Shown: positions 22,130 through 36,130 of the stretch, in pieces
How the letters are laid out: each line of letters starts with the position of its first letter
How positions within the stretch are numbered: the stretch's first letter is position 1
Source: Ceratotherium simum simum
Lineage: Eukaryota; Chordata; Mammalia; Perissodactyla; Rhinocerotidae
Assembly (NCBI RefSeq): GCF_000283155.1
Contig: NW_004454159.1
Coordinates: 20,407,253 to 20,471,252, forward strand
Direction: 5' to 3'
DNA length: 64,000 nt
The notes under the pieces: generated by a model
What the model was told of the DNA's origin: nothing
The model's input: only the letters and a program-made list of their open reading frames with translations
The model's database searches: none
Program-made: the position numbers and the translations under genes

Positions 22130-25100
22130 GGAAATAGAGGTAAGAGAAAGGAGGGTCTTCTAGGTGACTCCAGAAAGGAATGTTGTCCCCTAAGTGACAC
22201 TATCTCCTAGCTGTTTCCGTGGGGGACATTAGGACTGTTAATCGTATTTTGCCTGAAGCATTCTTGTGCAGTCTATCTAAATGATGGGCCTACATGATAT
22301 TTCTGAAGGATCATTTTATTCATGGATCATAACATAACTGCATAAACAAAATACACAAACAAAACTCTCTCCTTGGTGTGGTCCGTTGGGCTAAAGAGGT
22401 TTCCAGTAAGACTCACCTTTGCAGATGTTGGCATAACATGAAGACTGACTGGCTGACCAGAACCTGCTGATCACGCTGTGGTCCATTCATTTAGTTATTT
22501 GGTACATCCCTCCCCTCCATTTTTGGCATTCTGTCTCAGCCCACAGGTTATCCAAATTTTTTGATTAAAAATAATTTTTTTTAAATAACTTTTTGTTACA
22601 AAGTCTTTGTGACAGGAGTCCTTTCCTATTATCAAGTTAAACGTGAAACAACAAGAAACAATATTCTCTGAGAGACAGTGTTTTATCCTCTACAACACTG
22701 CGAGTTTGATCTTGAGTTACTTCCTGCAGCAACACCGTAGTTGCTCTTAGTTTTACAGACTGCCTGTCAGTGACAGTGGCCCTTTACGGATTCAGCTTGA
22801 AGCAAAATTATGATGAAGCACGTTTACCTTGAATAGCAATTTATTATTATACTAAAACATATTTAAGGAGAAAATGTGACAAGTAGAAAGACAGAAGGTA
22901 GTGTGACTATCTAGGGATTATTACCTTACCTAAACTAGGAAAAAAAAGTAAATTTCAGACTGTAGATTGTATCAGCTCTGAATAAACAGCTGATGTAAGA
23001 ACACAAGCTTCCCGGATGATAATATTACATAGCAGCCGCCAGGCCGGTATGGTGCATACACCAGCTTTGCATTTTTAGGAAATCGTTTTAAATTATTGAA
23101 TGCAGCCAGTATTTTTTTTCATTTTCTTTTGTAGCTCTACGTGCCGTTTTTGTAATTTCCAAGACCAAAAGCCACATTGCTAGAAAAATAATCAAGCACA
23201 GATCTCCTGTTTTCCCTTCCCGAAATGGCCATTAGTTTCACTCTGAATTATTTTATTCACTTTACAAATGTTGACAATTAAAGGAAGAAATAGAACTGAG
23301 GAATGGTGTACTTCCAGCTGGTATGTTAATTGGACACTGTTTATTCAACAGCAGCATTAAGAATATAAAAACCTCATCACTAGTCCTCTCTGAAAAGCCT
23401 TTGCAAATAATAGCACTTATATAAAACTTAAGGCCTGAATGTTTCTTGTTTATGAGTAACATAGTATTAGCATATTAAAATCATTACTAACCAGTGCTGG
23501 AATATGTGTTCAGAAGCCTGTCAATGTGCTAATGGTAGTAGTCTTGGAAACTCCACATCTGCCACAGGATTAATTACTCACATAAAACATTATCATTTCC
23601 CCACATCTCCTATGAGAAGGAGCGGCTGCTAGAGTGATTAATGGCCCTGAATGATATACAAAGGAATGAATGGGAATGTTACCCAGTGGATTGAGAGATC
23701 TGCTCTTGATTCATATTAGAACAAGTTGAAGGACCTCGGCGGTGTAACATTTATTTCTTAAGGCCCACAGGCAATTAAAAAGAAATGTCTGGCACAAACT
23801 CTGGGAAACTAACTGTTTAAATGGCCAAGACTGCTTCCCCCAGAGGCCTCTGTGTAGGAGGAGATGGGGGTGGAGGTGAAGTCAGGTCACAGTGAACTGG
23901 GCCACTAGCGGCAGGTGAACCAGCTGCTGTTCTTCCATGCCAGGTTCTCTAGGTCCTCCCGTCCAGTATTGCTCATTCTTTGAAGTACGGCTCAGAGGTG
24001 ACTTCCGCGGCCTGCACTGGCTTCTCTGCCTCTTACCACTATACTCTCTGCCTGATGTCAAGCTGATGTGGACTCCATTTTGAGAGGATGGAGGCAAAGA
24101 AAGTGAAAGAATTCGAAAGACAATTTATTGTTTGCCATTAAAACTAGGAGATTATAGTTCAAAGGTGAGAAGCCAGCCTGCAATGAGGGCTGGTGAGAAG
24201 AGTTAAGCTATTAAATGACAATTAGCACAAATGGGAACAGGAGGGAATCTATTGATTGCGTCCCTGAACACCCCCAGTGTTGTCCATCACTCCAGTCAAG
24301 CGCTTTGTCAATCCCTAAGCCACCTCCAGTTTACAATGAATTGGCTAGCCTGTTTTTGGCTTTTTTGTGTTTCAGAGAAGAGGGGAACAGACTTTCCAAA
24401 CAAAACTAATCCTTGAGTTTAGAAAATTCATCCCATTTTGTTGCTTCTACCTTCCCTTTATTTTCCATAGGCTTTTTTTTCGGTCTGGAGGACGGAGTCC
24501 CACAATTGGGACTTGGGGAGGTTAAAGCTATAGTAAGTGCTCAAGAAGCCAAGACAATTTTCAAAGTCTTTCAGCATCATTATAATTAGAGAAGCAATTA
24601 CAGTGAAGTTAGTGGTAATTTAAATTGATCAGCTGGATATCAGGTGATGAGTTGTTTGGAACTGGCAAATCTAATGAATATCTCCTTGGTGAGCAGACTT
24701 GCCTTTCAGTAAACAAAGATAAAACCTAGCCACCTGGTTGTCCAAATTCATGAGCCCATGAACCTGTGGAAATGCTTTAAGCAGGTGAGACACAGCTTAG
24801 CACTGTGAGTTTTTCAGGGAGAATAACATTGGAGGTGTATATTGTTGAGTTCTCCCCTGGCCTCCCCACCCCACCCCCCAAGTTTCTCATGCATTGATTA
24901 AGCATTTAAATGCTACTCTTTTCACAGAAGATCTTGGGAGAACCTACTAGAACCTTATGTTATGTTCTTAAAGTGTCCACATTTTTTTTCACTTGAGTAT
25001 TTGTTCTTTTTCATTAGATAGATCCAGTGTAGTCCCCTGGCATTCTGATTTTCCAAAGACTTACATAAGCCTGTCCAGAATCATCTCGGTCCTAAGGATG

Positions 25101-28100
25101 GAAGTAATAAGGGGGAGAGATGCAGAGGGAGAGGGAGAGAGAATATGTATGGTTGTGAAATTATGAATTGAACCTGAAGGTTGGGGTTATTGTTTGTTGT
25201 TAGTGGGATCCCAAGAGCTGTGTTGAAACTTGAATTTTGTGGTTAAACCCTTGGCATTTTATAGAATTCAAAAGAACCATTGGTGTTGAGTTCTCCTAGG
25301 ACTTTGACTTGAATATGGTTTAAGTTAGAGCTTCAGAAGGGGCTCACCAGGGATTGTAAAAACGTGTTTCTTGGATCCTATTGCCCATGCATCATGACAT
25401 CACTGACCTTTTAAGGTGATCATGCTGCTACTTAAGACTTTGAAATGTTGTCTTATTATGTGTCCTTTCATATGAGAAATTTGCATCCTGGGTGATTTAA
25501 TATCGTCCCTTTTTGGCTTTAAGGTTTAGAAAGAAATAGATCTAGTCAATGTAATTTCTCAAGCCTTGAATAAAGACATTAAAAAAAAAAAGACCTAGCA
25601 GGAATTGTGGCTCCCTTTCACTCTCTCCTTTGTAAGTCTAGTTATAGGGTTTATTATAATAAGTAAAAATCCTTGGAAGTTTACATTTTCTATCACATGC
25701 TATTAGTACTTCAAAATCCATATACGTATTTTCACCAGAAGTGCTAAACCTTTGAGAGAAGCAGGTCTGACGATTGAGTGTCTGGCTGGAAATCATTTAC
25801 TATTGATGGTCACTCGGCTCAAGATTGTATCACTGAAATGACTTAGGAAGAAAAATCAATAATACTCACATATTGTGGAGTCCTTTTAGAGGATCATCTG
25901 TTTTACCTCACAAAAGTATTCCTTGATCCAGATCATTCTTTTGAAATAAAAGAATAAAAAAAGTAACCTAAACCATAGCTCATTTTCTCTTACACCCTTA
26001 TTTTATTTCAAGTTCCCTTTTGGGGGGAAGGAAAAAACAAGTCTCATGGAGAGACAGAGATGAGCAGATACAAGTAAGATGAAAGGCTAACATGGATATG
26101 TTCTTGTATTATAATTCCAATTGCTCATGTTTTCAACTGAGAAAAAAAATTCACTTGGTATATATTCAATAATATCTCAATTTCAAAATTGTTGGACAAA
26201 AGAGGAATGGTTTTATCTCCATAGAAGAGTTTTCATGAGTGGAAGATTGACTTTGACTTTACACACACATACACACACGCTCACACAGGGGGCATAGTGG
26301 GTCATCATCACTCCCATTCTCAAATAGGCATTCACACTTTCGTTGTTCCCTAAATTTAATTCTTATATGTTTTTACCCTAGCCTGGGTCTGGAACAAATT
26401 CCAGAACAGGGTTCTGATGAAATGAGGTGGGAGTCGACCTCTCTGATGTGGTAGAGGAACAAAATAACTTATTAGAGTGTGGAATTGGAATCTCTTCGGG
26501 GCACACATACACCTGGACTGGATTTCCCTTAGTTGCTTAGAGGGAAAAGCATGGAAGTATGGCCTTATCTTGAGATTGACTTGGAACTCTCCTTGGTGCT
26601 GAGACAGCACCTGAGGGAATGTTCCCCACATGTAGCTGATCTAACTGTGCCTGATGGGTTGCACTAGAGCAGTAATTCCCACAGTGGGTTGTGTACCATG
26701 GGGGTGCAGGAGATTATTTTACAAGGAATAATGACACAAATTAAATAAGTTTGAATTCATGGTGAGAAAGTTATTCCTTTTGAAAGTCCTCATCTCCACT
26801 CCTCACCATCAGTGTTCATGTGACTGTTAGAACCCGGATGATCCCATCTCCTTCCACCTCTCTCCTCCTTGTCTTCTTTCTTTTTTTATTTTAATGAGAT
26901 AAAAGCTCTAGATATGTTTATTCCTTTACCTGAATTTTACCTGCATCTCTGACTGCTAGCTTTGGAGGATTTCAGCTCTGGTTTTCATTTGAGAGACCTA
27001 ATGCATACCCTGATAGAAAACGTGAAAAGATGATTCCATTCTACTCTTTTGCTCTATTTTTGACACCTCCATTGGGCATTTGCTTCAGTTGAACCATTCA
27101 GCTCCGTAATACCAAACTCAGCTCTCAGAAAGTCTGGGCTAACTTTGACTTTCTTAAATGTGTTTTCAGCTGTTGCTTATTATCTACAATTTGTGATTCC
27201 ATTTCCAACTGACAACAGAAATGCCGACGTGCCAGTGAAAATGATGCTGTTTTAATAGCTTCCTGTGTCCTAGAAACAGAGCAGTTAAAGCCCTATGGCC
27301 TCTTCTGATACAGTGCATGTTTATTTAATGTGAATTGGCTGAAACATGATTGGTAAATAAGGAATGATGTCAGTATAATGCAAAAGTCATGTTGATTTGC
27401 ACAGGATTTTCCCAGGCACATTAATGTTTTGAAGTAATTAGAAGCAAGTTCCCTCCCAATTAAAGAGAAAGCTTTGGCCAGAAATGAGGACTTTGAGAAA
27501 AAAGCTGAAAATCCTGTAGAACTGACCTGCTTTAGTGCTGGTAACGGCTGGGTTAGTAGCTTCAAGAATGGTTACGTTTTTCAATGTATTAAGCTGTCTG
27601 AGGAAGCTGAGCATACAGATAAAGAAGCTACAAAGATATTTCCTCCTATATTAAAAAAAAGGATCTGATTTTCAATTTTGGTGAAACTGATTTCTATTAG
27701 AAGCGCATGTCTTCAAGGACTTATATCTGTAAGGAGGCCTCAGGTTTACGACTGCAAATGATCGGCTGATTGTGGTGCTGCGTGCTAATGCCAGTGGAAA
27801 GTGAACTGTGCCTTTATCTTTGTGAGAGTTGTTCTTCTTTTTGTTGAGGCATTAATGACAGAGTTCCACAGATTTTGTCTCCATTTCCCCAACACTATTT
27901 CGCCCCAAAGCCCTGTTATTTTTAGCATGCAGGTTTACAGAATGCAAGGTTTTGGGTATGTGTACGTGGCGTTATCACAAAAATGCTTATAAAACATCTT
28001 AAATAGTTCAAACTTGTATCCATGGGCAGGAATGTAACCAGTATTTCACCAGCACAGAAAAGGCAACTCCAGACAGCACTGCATAGGAGATGTTGTAGTG

Positions 28101-28475
28101 AGAGGCGCTTGGCAAAGTCCAGGGGTCTCCAGCCTTCAGCATGTGGTGCCGCAGATGCACACAGGCACATACACTAGCAATTGTGGGGGTCTCCATATGC
28201 TCCTTCCTATTCTGTGGGAGAGACCTGCTGCTGGCTGCATTTTCAATGATTTAGGAACCTTCTAATCCAGGAGAGTTGACCTTTGTTCCTCCGTGTGCTC
28301 TTTGTTACATTTGAGATCCGAGTAATTTCTCTCTTGGTTGTTGTGCCTGCTGCCTGGTCAATGCTGCTATGTATCTATCTGGTCACATCAGTAAAAAGAT
28401 ACTGAAATTTTGGCAACTTGGCAAGTGGTGTGTGTGCCCCTCAATTTATATTTATACTCTGTATCTTAACTTCTA
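22130..28475. other. Repeat-poor region, no gene recognised
   Basis: I see few transposon signatures in about 6.3 kb: only T- and A-runs, a GA-rich stretch near 25115-25142, a (CA)n tract near 26262-26286, and a possible degraded hAT fragment near 26670-26760 (TAATTCCCACAGTGGGTTG). Low repeat density is often seen near developmental enhancers, but I cannot test conservation. No coding exon is recognised. Confidence 0.5.
26261..26287. repeat. (CA)n microsatellite, imperfect
   Basis: ACACACACATACACACACGC followed by TCACAC. Confidence 0.85.
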
Positions 28476-28477
28476 CA

Positions 28478-28600
28478 AATGAAGAGAACCAGATTCTAGC
28501 TCCAACTCAGCCACTAATGAGTTGTGTGACCTTGGCCAGATGACTTCACTCTGGAGTTCGGTTCTCAGAAACTGAAAATGAGGATAGCCTTACGCTACCA
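28478..28600 (+). repeat. MIR SINE
   Basis: GAGAACCAGATTCTAGCTCC, AATGAGTTGTGTGACCTTGG, GGTTCTCAGAAACTGAAAAT form the MIR middle in sense. Confidence 0.7.
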
Positions 28601-28619
28601 ACGTCCTTTCTTGGCCTGG

Positions 28620-31130
28620 TGTACGAAGCACCTGCTAGTTACCTTGCCCCTTTCTATGAAGTCGCAGAATAACTGCCATACCCACGGTTCCTCTTCTGTG
28701 TTTGGCAACACTGGATCTGGCCAGTGATTGGAGCCCTATCCAATGGCAGCCAACCCACAGGCTGGCCTGTGGCCTCAGAGGGATGCGGCCTGAGAGCTCA
28801 GCCAGGCCCTCCACACAAGCTGACCAATCAGCCCTGTCACTTGAGTAGCTTGAACTCCAGACACTCAGAATTAGTTGTTAGCAGCAGGAGCAGGGGAACT
28901 AGAGACCCAGCTACAGGGAGAGTATCTGCATCATCCACCCCCATGGAGCATTGGAGTGGGAACAGCAGAAGGCAGCTGCTGAGGGGACAAGATGGCTTGA
29001 TGGCTGGTGTTGCATTGTGTCTTGGATGATATTCTGGTCTTTGTGAGACTTGGCTGGGCTGAATTGGGATGATTTCCTGACTGCCTAGCTGTCCAGTGAA
29101 TTCTTATCTAATAGTGTGTTTTACTAATGCCTGGCTCAGGGCTGAGGGAGGGTAGGGGGTGGGACTTGAGGAAGCTTGAGCTCGGTTGCATCCACATACC
29201 ACTACAAGGACTTTCCTCTCCATACCACCTACTCCCCAAGGGGTATCTAAGTTTCTGTCCTTCCTTGAGGGTTCACGAGTGTTCAGGGTTATTGAAACCT
29301 GGGTTAGGTTATTGGGACAGACAAAGTCTGGGGCTAGATTGGCATTGTTCTCCCAGAGGGTCACCAAGGATGCGCTGTCTGCTGTTGCGGCAGGGCCTCT
29401 GTGGGGAGCATTGGGAAGGAGAGGTGGCATGACCCTTTGGAGCAGGAAGGTGCGTTGTTCAGGCTGGGGACCGGACAGTCTGCGGAGGCTGACTGTGACC
29501 CAGGGGCTGCAGGCTGCTGGTGATAGAGGGCATATTGAAGGAGGACAGGCCAAGCAGCCTGGGGACCCTGATGGCACTACTGCCTCATGGTCACTTCAAG
29601 CCCCTCCTCACTGCAGGCCTGCTCATATCCCCTCCCTTTGGCTCTCTCTTCACCACTCCTATTTCCCTGAGCCTTGGGAAGCCAAGGTTATCTTGTATAC
29701 ATGGGGGAAGCAGTGTGAGCTCTTATTCCTCTTGCTTTTTTATATAGTCTGAGTCCTTTCTATTCCTCTGGGTTTAGGATACTAGAACATTGAGACCCAA
29801 CCCAGCCAGAGACCGTTTTTTTTTGTTTGCTTTTTGCTGCAGCAACTCTCCCTGGAGGCAGTGAATGCCGTGGGTCTAGCTGCTTGACTGAGGGACAAGT
29901 CAGGGGAGTGAGGTTGATAGGGGAGCCTATAGCATAATGAAGAAAGGATACAAAGAACTCTGGTTAATGACCAAGTACAACAAATCACATGACTTTTTGG
30001 AAGTAACCTGAGCACATGTCTCTTTTGTGCATCATAAAAAAGTCTAACATACATTCTTTGAGTCTCTACAGAGCAAAAAGTTTCCAAACCTCAGCGAGTG
30101 GGCTGTCTATTTCAGGTAATATGATAAGTGATAGGATTTCTAAGTTACTTGGGAGGCCTTTGAAGTTTATTAAGACACGACCTGTAATACTGAAATGGAG
30201 GAGGATAAATGGAGACCATTAAAGCACTAAGATATTGATCAAGTAAGACCTTGGATATTGGGCTTCTATTTAGGAGGGATCCAAGTCTAAGAATTTATTC
30301 AAGTAGTCAAACCAAAGAAAAAACTTGGAAATGAGAAAATCAACAGGATGGATTCTCTGATTTGAAGCTTGAAAGCAACTGCACGTTGCGTTAAAAAACC
30401 CACAAAGCTTTCTCTTGAATACACTCAATTATAGTTGAAGTTCCTGATGAAGATGAAAAATTGCAATCAAATGGAACTAGCTAGAGATGACCTCAAGGCC
30501 AGGGGCCATGTTTATCAAAGAGGCTTTTAAAAATAACACAAATGTATAATGGTGAAATCTTCCAGTTTTTGAGAAGTGCGATTTTGATCATCCGGTAGTA
30601 TATGTATTGCTCCTTTTGCACATAGTTGCCAGCAAATACACGTCTTTTCTGTTCTGCAGTTTGAGTCAATTAAATGTTTTGTACAAAGAAAAGTAATAAG
30701 CATTCTGTCAGAGTACAATACACAGTCAGCTCCCACCTACTCCTTGTGAGGAGCTCAGTTTGTAATAGTCCACAGGACACCATGTTGCCCAGGAAGGTAG
30801 AATTATTTAAGGAGGTTATTATGCTGAGGACAAAGGACAAGGAGAAAAAGTTGTTTACATTCCACAGTTACTCACCACGTAAAATTGCAAAGAAATAGGA
30901 GATGCTACTAAAATGAAATGTGTCTAAAATGTACAGAAAGTCTTACTTGTCCTCAATCAACCATCATAATTAAATCTTGCACCAAAATTATCTAACAACT
31001 ATGAAGATACAGTAACTCTCTATCTTTCTTTAAATATTTTCCTTTAAGAAACAAATATCCATAATCATATTTCACCATGAGCTTGCACATCCAGTGGCCT
31101 GGCACTATAGATATAAATATATGTTATCAT
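28620..31130. other. Unique or unrecognised DNA
   Basis: Includes GC-richer sequence around 28700-29620 where several open frames overlap (the longest is 188 codons at 29186-29752 but opens at TTG). None shows a known motif. The block at about 28690-29050 may be a decayed LTR, unproved. Confidence 0.4.
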
Positions 31131-31139
31131 ACCTGTTAG

Positions 31140-31240
31140 ATTGTAATCACTTCAGTATGGGGGCCACAACTGGTTCGTCTTTGAATCTCCCACAGTGTCT
31201 CCTCCATAAGGGATCGGTAAATATTTGAGGAACTGAACAT
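31140..31240 (+). repeat. L2 LINE 3' end
   Basis: ATTGTAATCACTTCAGTATGGGGGCC (in part), ATCTCCCACAGTGTCTCCTC and GGATCGGTAAATATTTGAGG resemble L2 3' sequence. Confidence 0.55.
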
Positions 31241-31289
31241 ATTTTTATTAATCTTCGTGCAAGCCCTGCCTTGTCTTCCTCAAACTCTG

Positions 31290-32575
31290 TAATTAATTTA
31301 ATTAATTTAGTCAATATTTATTGAACAGCTACTACGTGCTGTGCTAAAGACTGTGTAACACACATGGTGATCAAGCTAGCATGGTGCATCTTCTTTAGGA
31401 GCTTAAATTCATGTGGAGGGAGGCAGGCAGGTAGTCTCTCCCCTGATCCAGGTGAGCTGCCCACTGCACTAGGCCTTGTGCTATATGAGGCCCCACTCTA
31501 GCCATGAGTGGGGCCAATGAAATAATTTCCACCTTGATCACACTGCCTCCATCCTTTCTCTGGGCGTCCAGATGGGAATTCCTGCCTCAACAGTTCCAGC
31601 AGCTTCCCAGGCATGGATTGGCCTCTTTCCAGATCCAATCCCCTAGAGCAGACAACATTGAGTGTGTGAGCTCTGCCAGGTCCATGGATTGAGTGGGGGC
31701 AGTAGTTTAAGCAAGTGGTTGTGGGTAGAGCTTAGGTGTGTGGGCTGTGGTGTCCATGTGCGTGTGTGGCTCCTCTCAGTCATGATGGAAATGTGAATGG
31801 GAAGAAAGGAGAGAGCAAGTCACAGTCCAGGAGTTTCCATTTGTAGTCTTGTCCTGACCCAAATCTGGGTTGAGCGGGTTTGCACATAGGTAATTAGATA
31901 ACCGCACTGAAGGGAGGAAACATTGGGTATTAGTGGCACCCCTAAACTAGGTTACTCAGAGAAAGCTTCCTAGAGAAACTGACTTGTAAGGTAAGTACTG
32001 ACGACTGAATAGGAGGAAGAATATCCTAGGGATAGAGAACAATGAATTAAGGGAAAGAGTGCGGCTCATTGAAAGACCTGAATATTCAATACTGCTGAAT
32101 CACAGAGTTGATATGTGCCTGTGTGTGCGGGTGCATATGTGTAGTAGTAGGAGGCAGGCTGAGGTGAGGAGGGATGAAGAACAAAAGATAAGGAGATGAG
32201 GTTGGAAAGCCTGGTAAGAGCTGGACCGTGAAGACCTTGCTGGACAGAATTAGGAGTTTATCTGAAGGCTGATCAATGAGAAGCATTGATGGGTTTTAAT
32301 CCAGGGGAAAGTGACATTTTAAAATATATCTCTCTAAACTTGTGAAGAATGGACTGGAGATGACGGTGGGCTAGGCTAGGGGGCGAGACATGGGTCAGAG
32401 AAAAGTAGATAAAGTCAAGGGGTATTTGATAAGATTTTGTCATAGATTGAATGAGAGGTGTTAGTAATGGAGACAGAGGGGTCAAGGATGGTTTGAGTTT
32501 TCTGGCTTGGACAACAGAGGTGTTGGTGGTGGCATTAACTGAGTTGTGAGGCACAGAAGAAGGGAGAGTTGAAGG
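31290..32575 (+). repeat. Ancient interspersed repeat, family not named
   Basis: Head block TATTTATTGAACAGCTACTA, GTGCTGTGCTAAAGACTG, then after a gap (31430-31990 looks unique or inserted) the later blocks GAGGTTGGAAAGCCTGGTAA, ACCGTGAAGACCTTGCTGGA, AGTGACATTTTAAAATATAT and GAATGGACTGGAGATGACGG in consensus order. One of several copies in the window. Confidence 0.5.
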
Positions 32576-32579
32576 GATC

Positions 32580-35010
32580 AATTACTAGCTTAGTCTTTAG
32601 CTCCTTCTCCTGAATGGAGCCTCTCACCTAGACTCATAGGGGCTGGGGCCAAAGGACTCTAAAGAGAGGCCATTAGATGTCTCTTTTCCAACAAATTATC
32701 CTAATATGGTGTGCCATGAGAGCTGAGGAAAGTGCCTTCTTTATGCTTCAGTATTTCAGTTCCAGAGAGAAAACCCCAATTAAAACAAACAATGGGCTGC
32801 CCTGTTGTTTCCAGTAGGGTAGTCTAGGTCACTCCTGTGAAGACAGCCCCAGGGGCTGCTCTCCAGCTCTAAGTGTGACACAGCTGACAACACCATGGCT
32901 GTACATTTTCTTTGAGATCAAAGCCATGGAGAACCCAGCCTACTGGCCGAACTTAGCATATTGGCAAAGCTGGTTCCACTTTTTTCCTCTCTATTGACAG
33001 AGTAAACAAAGATTGAATCATTTAAATTTTTCTCTGACTTTGAAAGAGCAATAGTTTCAGGGCTGATACTCCATAAGAGCACCCTACTGAGCTCTAGACT
33101 GATTCAACCCCTCTCCCTCAGCCCCTTTGTCTTCCTTTCCCAGTGTCCTTACTCTCTCAAAGGACAGAAATGTTGGTCTCACTTGTCTTCTAGTGGGCCC
33201 TGGGATATATTGATTCCTATTCAGTCTTTCCCTGCACAGCTCGTGGCAGAACATATCTGCTCAGTGACTGTTGATGTGAGCTAATGCCTTGGAAAGGGGT
33301 AATGGGAGAAGGAAGGTGTAATGGGAAAGGAGAGCTACATGGGGAAGGAAGCTGTGCCATGAACAACCTTGTCAGGAGCAGACTCAAGTTGGTGTGATGT
33401 GTAAGAGGGCTTGGAAGTGCAGTAGGAGGAGCAGAGGGGCTTCTCAGGAAAGAACAGAAGTGATGAATAGTGAGAACTTTTGCAGGGCTCAATGATGCAC
33501 TGATTGGCTTGGAAGACATGGCATTGGTAGGAGTTAGATTTTGCTAGAAACTATAGCCTGAAGAGTATCAACTGATTCTATCTTGTGGCTCCAGTCCTGA
33601 CACAGAAACTGGGAAAGGCAAGAAGGGCAAATTCCATAACTAAGGAATAGGTAGTCCCTACCATGAAGGGTAGAATCAAATGGTATTATTTCAGAATTTA
33701 CGAGAACATGGTCATTGCTACTCCAGACAAACATCTCTTTTCTATGTAGGAGTGTGGAGAACGGGATGATTGGGAAAATGGCAGGTAGAAATCTATGGTA
33801 TGTGCATCTGACCCCATTTAGTCACTAGAGTAACCAATCCTGCCCCACATCCCAGTCACTTCCCACATTTCAGTGTCATCAATATACCCTTAAGTCCCTT
33901 AGAGAGTCTCTTGAAATTAATTTCCTTTCTTCGTTTTAACTAAACTTCCACATAATTTCTTTTGTATGCTTATTGGCTGAGCATGAAATTCACATTTATT
34001 TTTAGTCCCCCAATTTGTCAATTAAATGCTTTCCTATGTCCAATTTCTGCCCAATAAAAATATAGAAATCTCTACTGAGGAGCTATTTTTGGATTGTCCT
34101 ACTAACAGCTGTCTTAGTAACCTTTTAGAACTAGGTCCCCTTCATCTTCTGAAACCTAGCCTACTGACGTTTTAAAAGTGTCTCAGCATATAGCCTGTGG
34201 GAAAAAATAAGTTCAGATCCATACAAACATGTTCAGAATATGGAGCATTTATCTTAGGAATAATGCATTTATTAAAAGAGAGAGTGAGATTTTAAATAAA
34301 ATGCCTACTTGTTCAGTAACTTAAATTTTTATAATTCCTAGGTCATGAATCCCCAGAAAGATTTGAGATGAAGTTACTTTTGATTTTCAGGGAGGACAGC
34401 AGTGGGGCAGAGAGTGGGGGGAGGGTAGCCAGTGATGATGAAGTCCAGCTGTGGAGAGGGCTACTCAGACCACATTTCTTGGGGTTGCTTTCTTCCTGCT
34501 GGGAATCCTGGTAAATCTCAGAGAGGCCGCATGGAATTGGCTATTGGCTAGATCTCTTACCAAAAATTTCTGGTGTCATCCCCAGGGCTGCCTGTTCTAG
34601 GCAAATGTCACTGCTAACTTACCTGATTGTTCTGAAGGAATCTTGCTTGGAATGCTTCTTTAGGAAGGGACCACATTGTATCTAATGAAAAATTACCTGT
34701 ACATTAAAATTAATTCCCCCTTAACAATCTAAAGAAGTAATGACCCTTAAGTGGACTAATTGACTAAGTTGTTTATATAAGGGGGATGCAGATTCAGGAG
34801 ATCCTATCAGGCTGAAAGTAAGAGAAAACCACAATCTGAAAATAGAAATTGTTTTTTGCTTTACAATTTACAATACCATTTTACAAATACAACATTTAGC
34901 ATAAAAAATGAGAATTGTAGCTGAGTTAATTCTACATTGTTTGTGCATGTGAGAGGCACTAAGGTAAGATATTAGGGCGGCAAATAAAAACCTCTCCCAC
35001 CGCAGCTTCT
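32580..35010. other. Unique non-coding DNA
   Basis: No gene or repeat I can name. Confidence 0.45.
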
Positions 35011-35014
35011 GTTT

Positions 35015-35385
35015 CCTATTTCTTTGGTGTTTCAGGCCTTTGCACATTTTCTTGTTGCATCAGGAATACCCTTTCTCTTCCTGTCCATCTGGTAAACCTC
35101 CACGCTTCTGTGAAGCTCAGCTCATTCTTCTCCTCCTCAGCGGAACAGTCCCTGGCCAAGTTCCTCCCTGTAGAAGTTGGCTGCCATCCTTTTGGCTCTC
35201 AGGGTGACTCTACATTGGTTACCCTGCATCATGTTGTGGAAATGTCTCCTCAAGTATTAGACTGTGCACTTTACTTAGGTGGGGATTGGATTTTATGATC
35301 ATATTCATTTTTGTAACTTCTCTGCATGCAGCAGAGAACCTGGAAACTGGTAAGAGTTAAATAAGAGTTTCTTAGGTAAATAAAC
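35015..35385 (+). repeat. L2 LINE 3' region
   Basis: TTTCAGGCCTTTGCACATTT, CTTCTGTGAAGCTCAGCTCA, CCTCAGCGGAACAGTCCCTG, TTAGACTGTGCACTTTACTT and AGCAGAGAACCTGGAAACTG follow the L2 3' order in sense. The 62-codon frame inside (35110-35298) is a chance frame in L2. Confidence 0.7.
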
Positions 35386-35645
35386 AAATATTTACTTCAT
35401 GACTACTATGTATAAGGCAATGAAGGAACTGCATAAATTATTAGGCAAGATTTCAGTCCATTTTGAGCTCATAATCTATTAAAGAGGCAAGACAAAAGCA
35501 TCTGAAAATGTAAGTGAACACTGCAGGGCAAGCGGTAAAAGGCAAGAGGGATGACTCCAGGGCCGCAAATCCTGATGTGATAGAGATTGGCATTGCTCCT
35601 ATGCTGGCATCACAAGCAAATCCTTGAAGCAATTTCCCCAAAGAG
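35386..35645 (+). repeat. Ancient interspersed repeat, family not named (head part)
   Basis: TATTTACTTCATGACTACTA, CATTTTGAGCTCATAATCTA and GCAAGACAAAAGCATCTG correspond to the head blocks of the unnamed family; the L2 that follows at 35650 appears to interrupt it, with later blocks at 35900-36130. Confidence 0.45.
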
Positions 35646-35649
35646 AAGT

Positions 35650-35870
35650 CATCTGTCTCTTTCTTTTGAATTATAAAATTAGTTTATATATCTTTCATAA
35701 CACTCATCACAGTCTACATTGTCATACAGATATTTGTGTCATATGTCATCTTTTCTTCCTTGCTAGAGTAAATTTTATTCATTTTTAAAAATATCCTGCA
35801 GTGCAGGGTTTAACATTGTGTTAAGGATGTAGTGGGTACTCAAGTGCACCCTGTTGAATGAATAAAATAC
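35650..35870 (+). repeat. L2 LINE 3' end
   Basis: CATAACACTCATCACAGTCT, CTTCCTTGCTAGAGTAAATT and GTGGGTACTCAAGTGCACCC, TGTTGAATGAATAAAAT are the L2 tail in sense. Confidence 0.7.
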
Positions 35871-35899
35871 TTGCTCTGGACAGTGAGTGCTACATGCAT

Positions 35900-36130
35900 T
35901 CAAGGCAGGAAAGTTTATGACCTGCTCTTTTGGTCATTGAATGCTTGGAAAAAGAGAAGGAATTGAGCTGTGTTTTGAAATGAAGAGTAGATTTGTATAA
36001 ATAGACTCAGGGAAGGCGTTCTATAAAGAAAGAATGGTATGAGCAAAGGTTTGGAAAGAAGGCTACAAAGACATATGGGGGGAAGGTGAAAAGAAAGAGG
36101 ACTCACAAAGGAGAAAAGTGTGGATGATGT
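35900..36130 (+). repeat. Ancient interspersed repeat, family not named (middle part)
   Basis: GAATTGAGCTGTGTTTTGAA, GGGAAGGCGTTCTATAAAGA, GGTATGAGCAAAGGTTTGGA follow the middle blocks of the family. Confidence 0.5.

Noticed and set aside
29186..29752. 188-codon plus-strand frame
   Set aside because: It opens at TTG, overlaps several other frames on both strands in a GC-richer stretch, and has no known domain.
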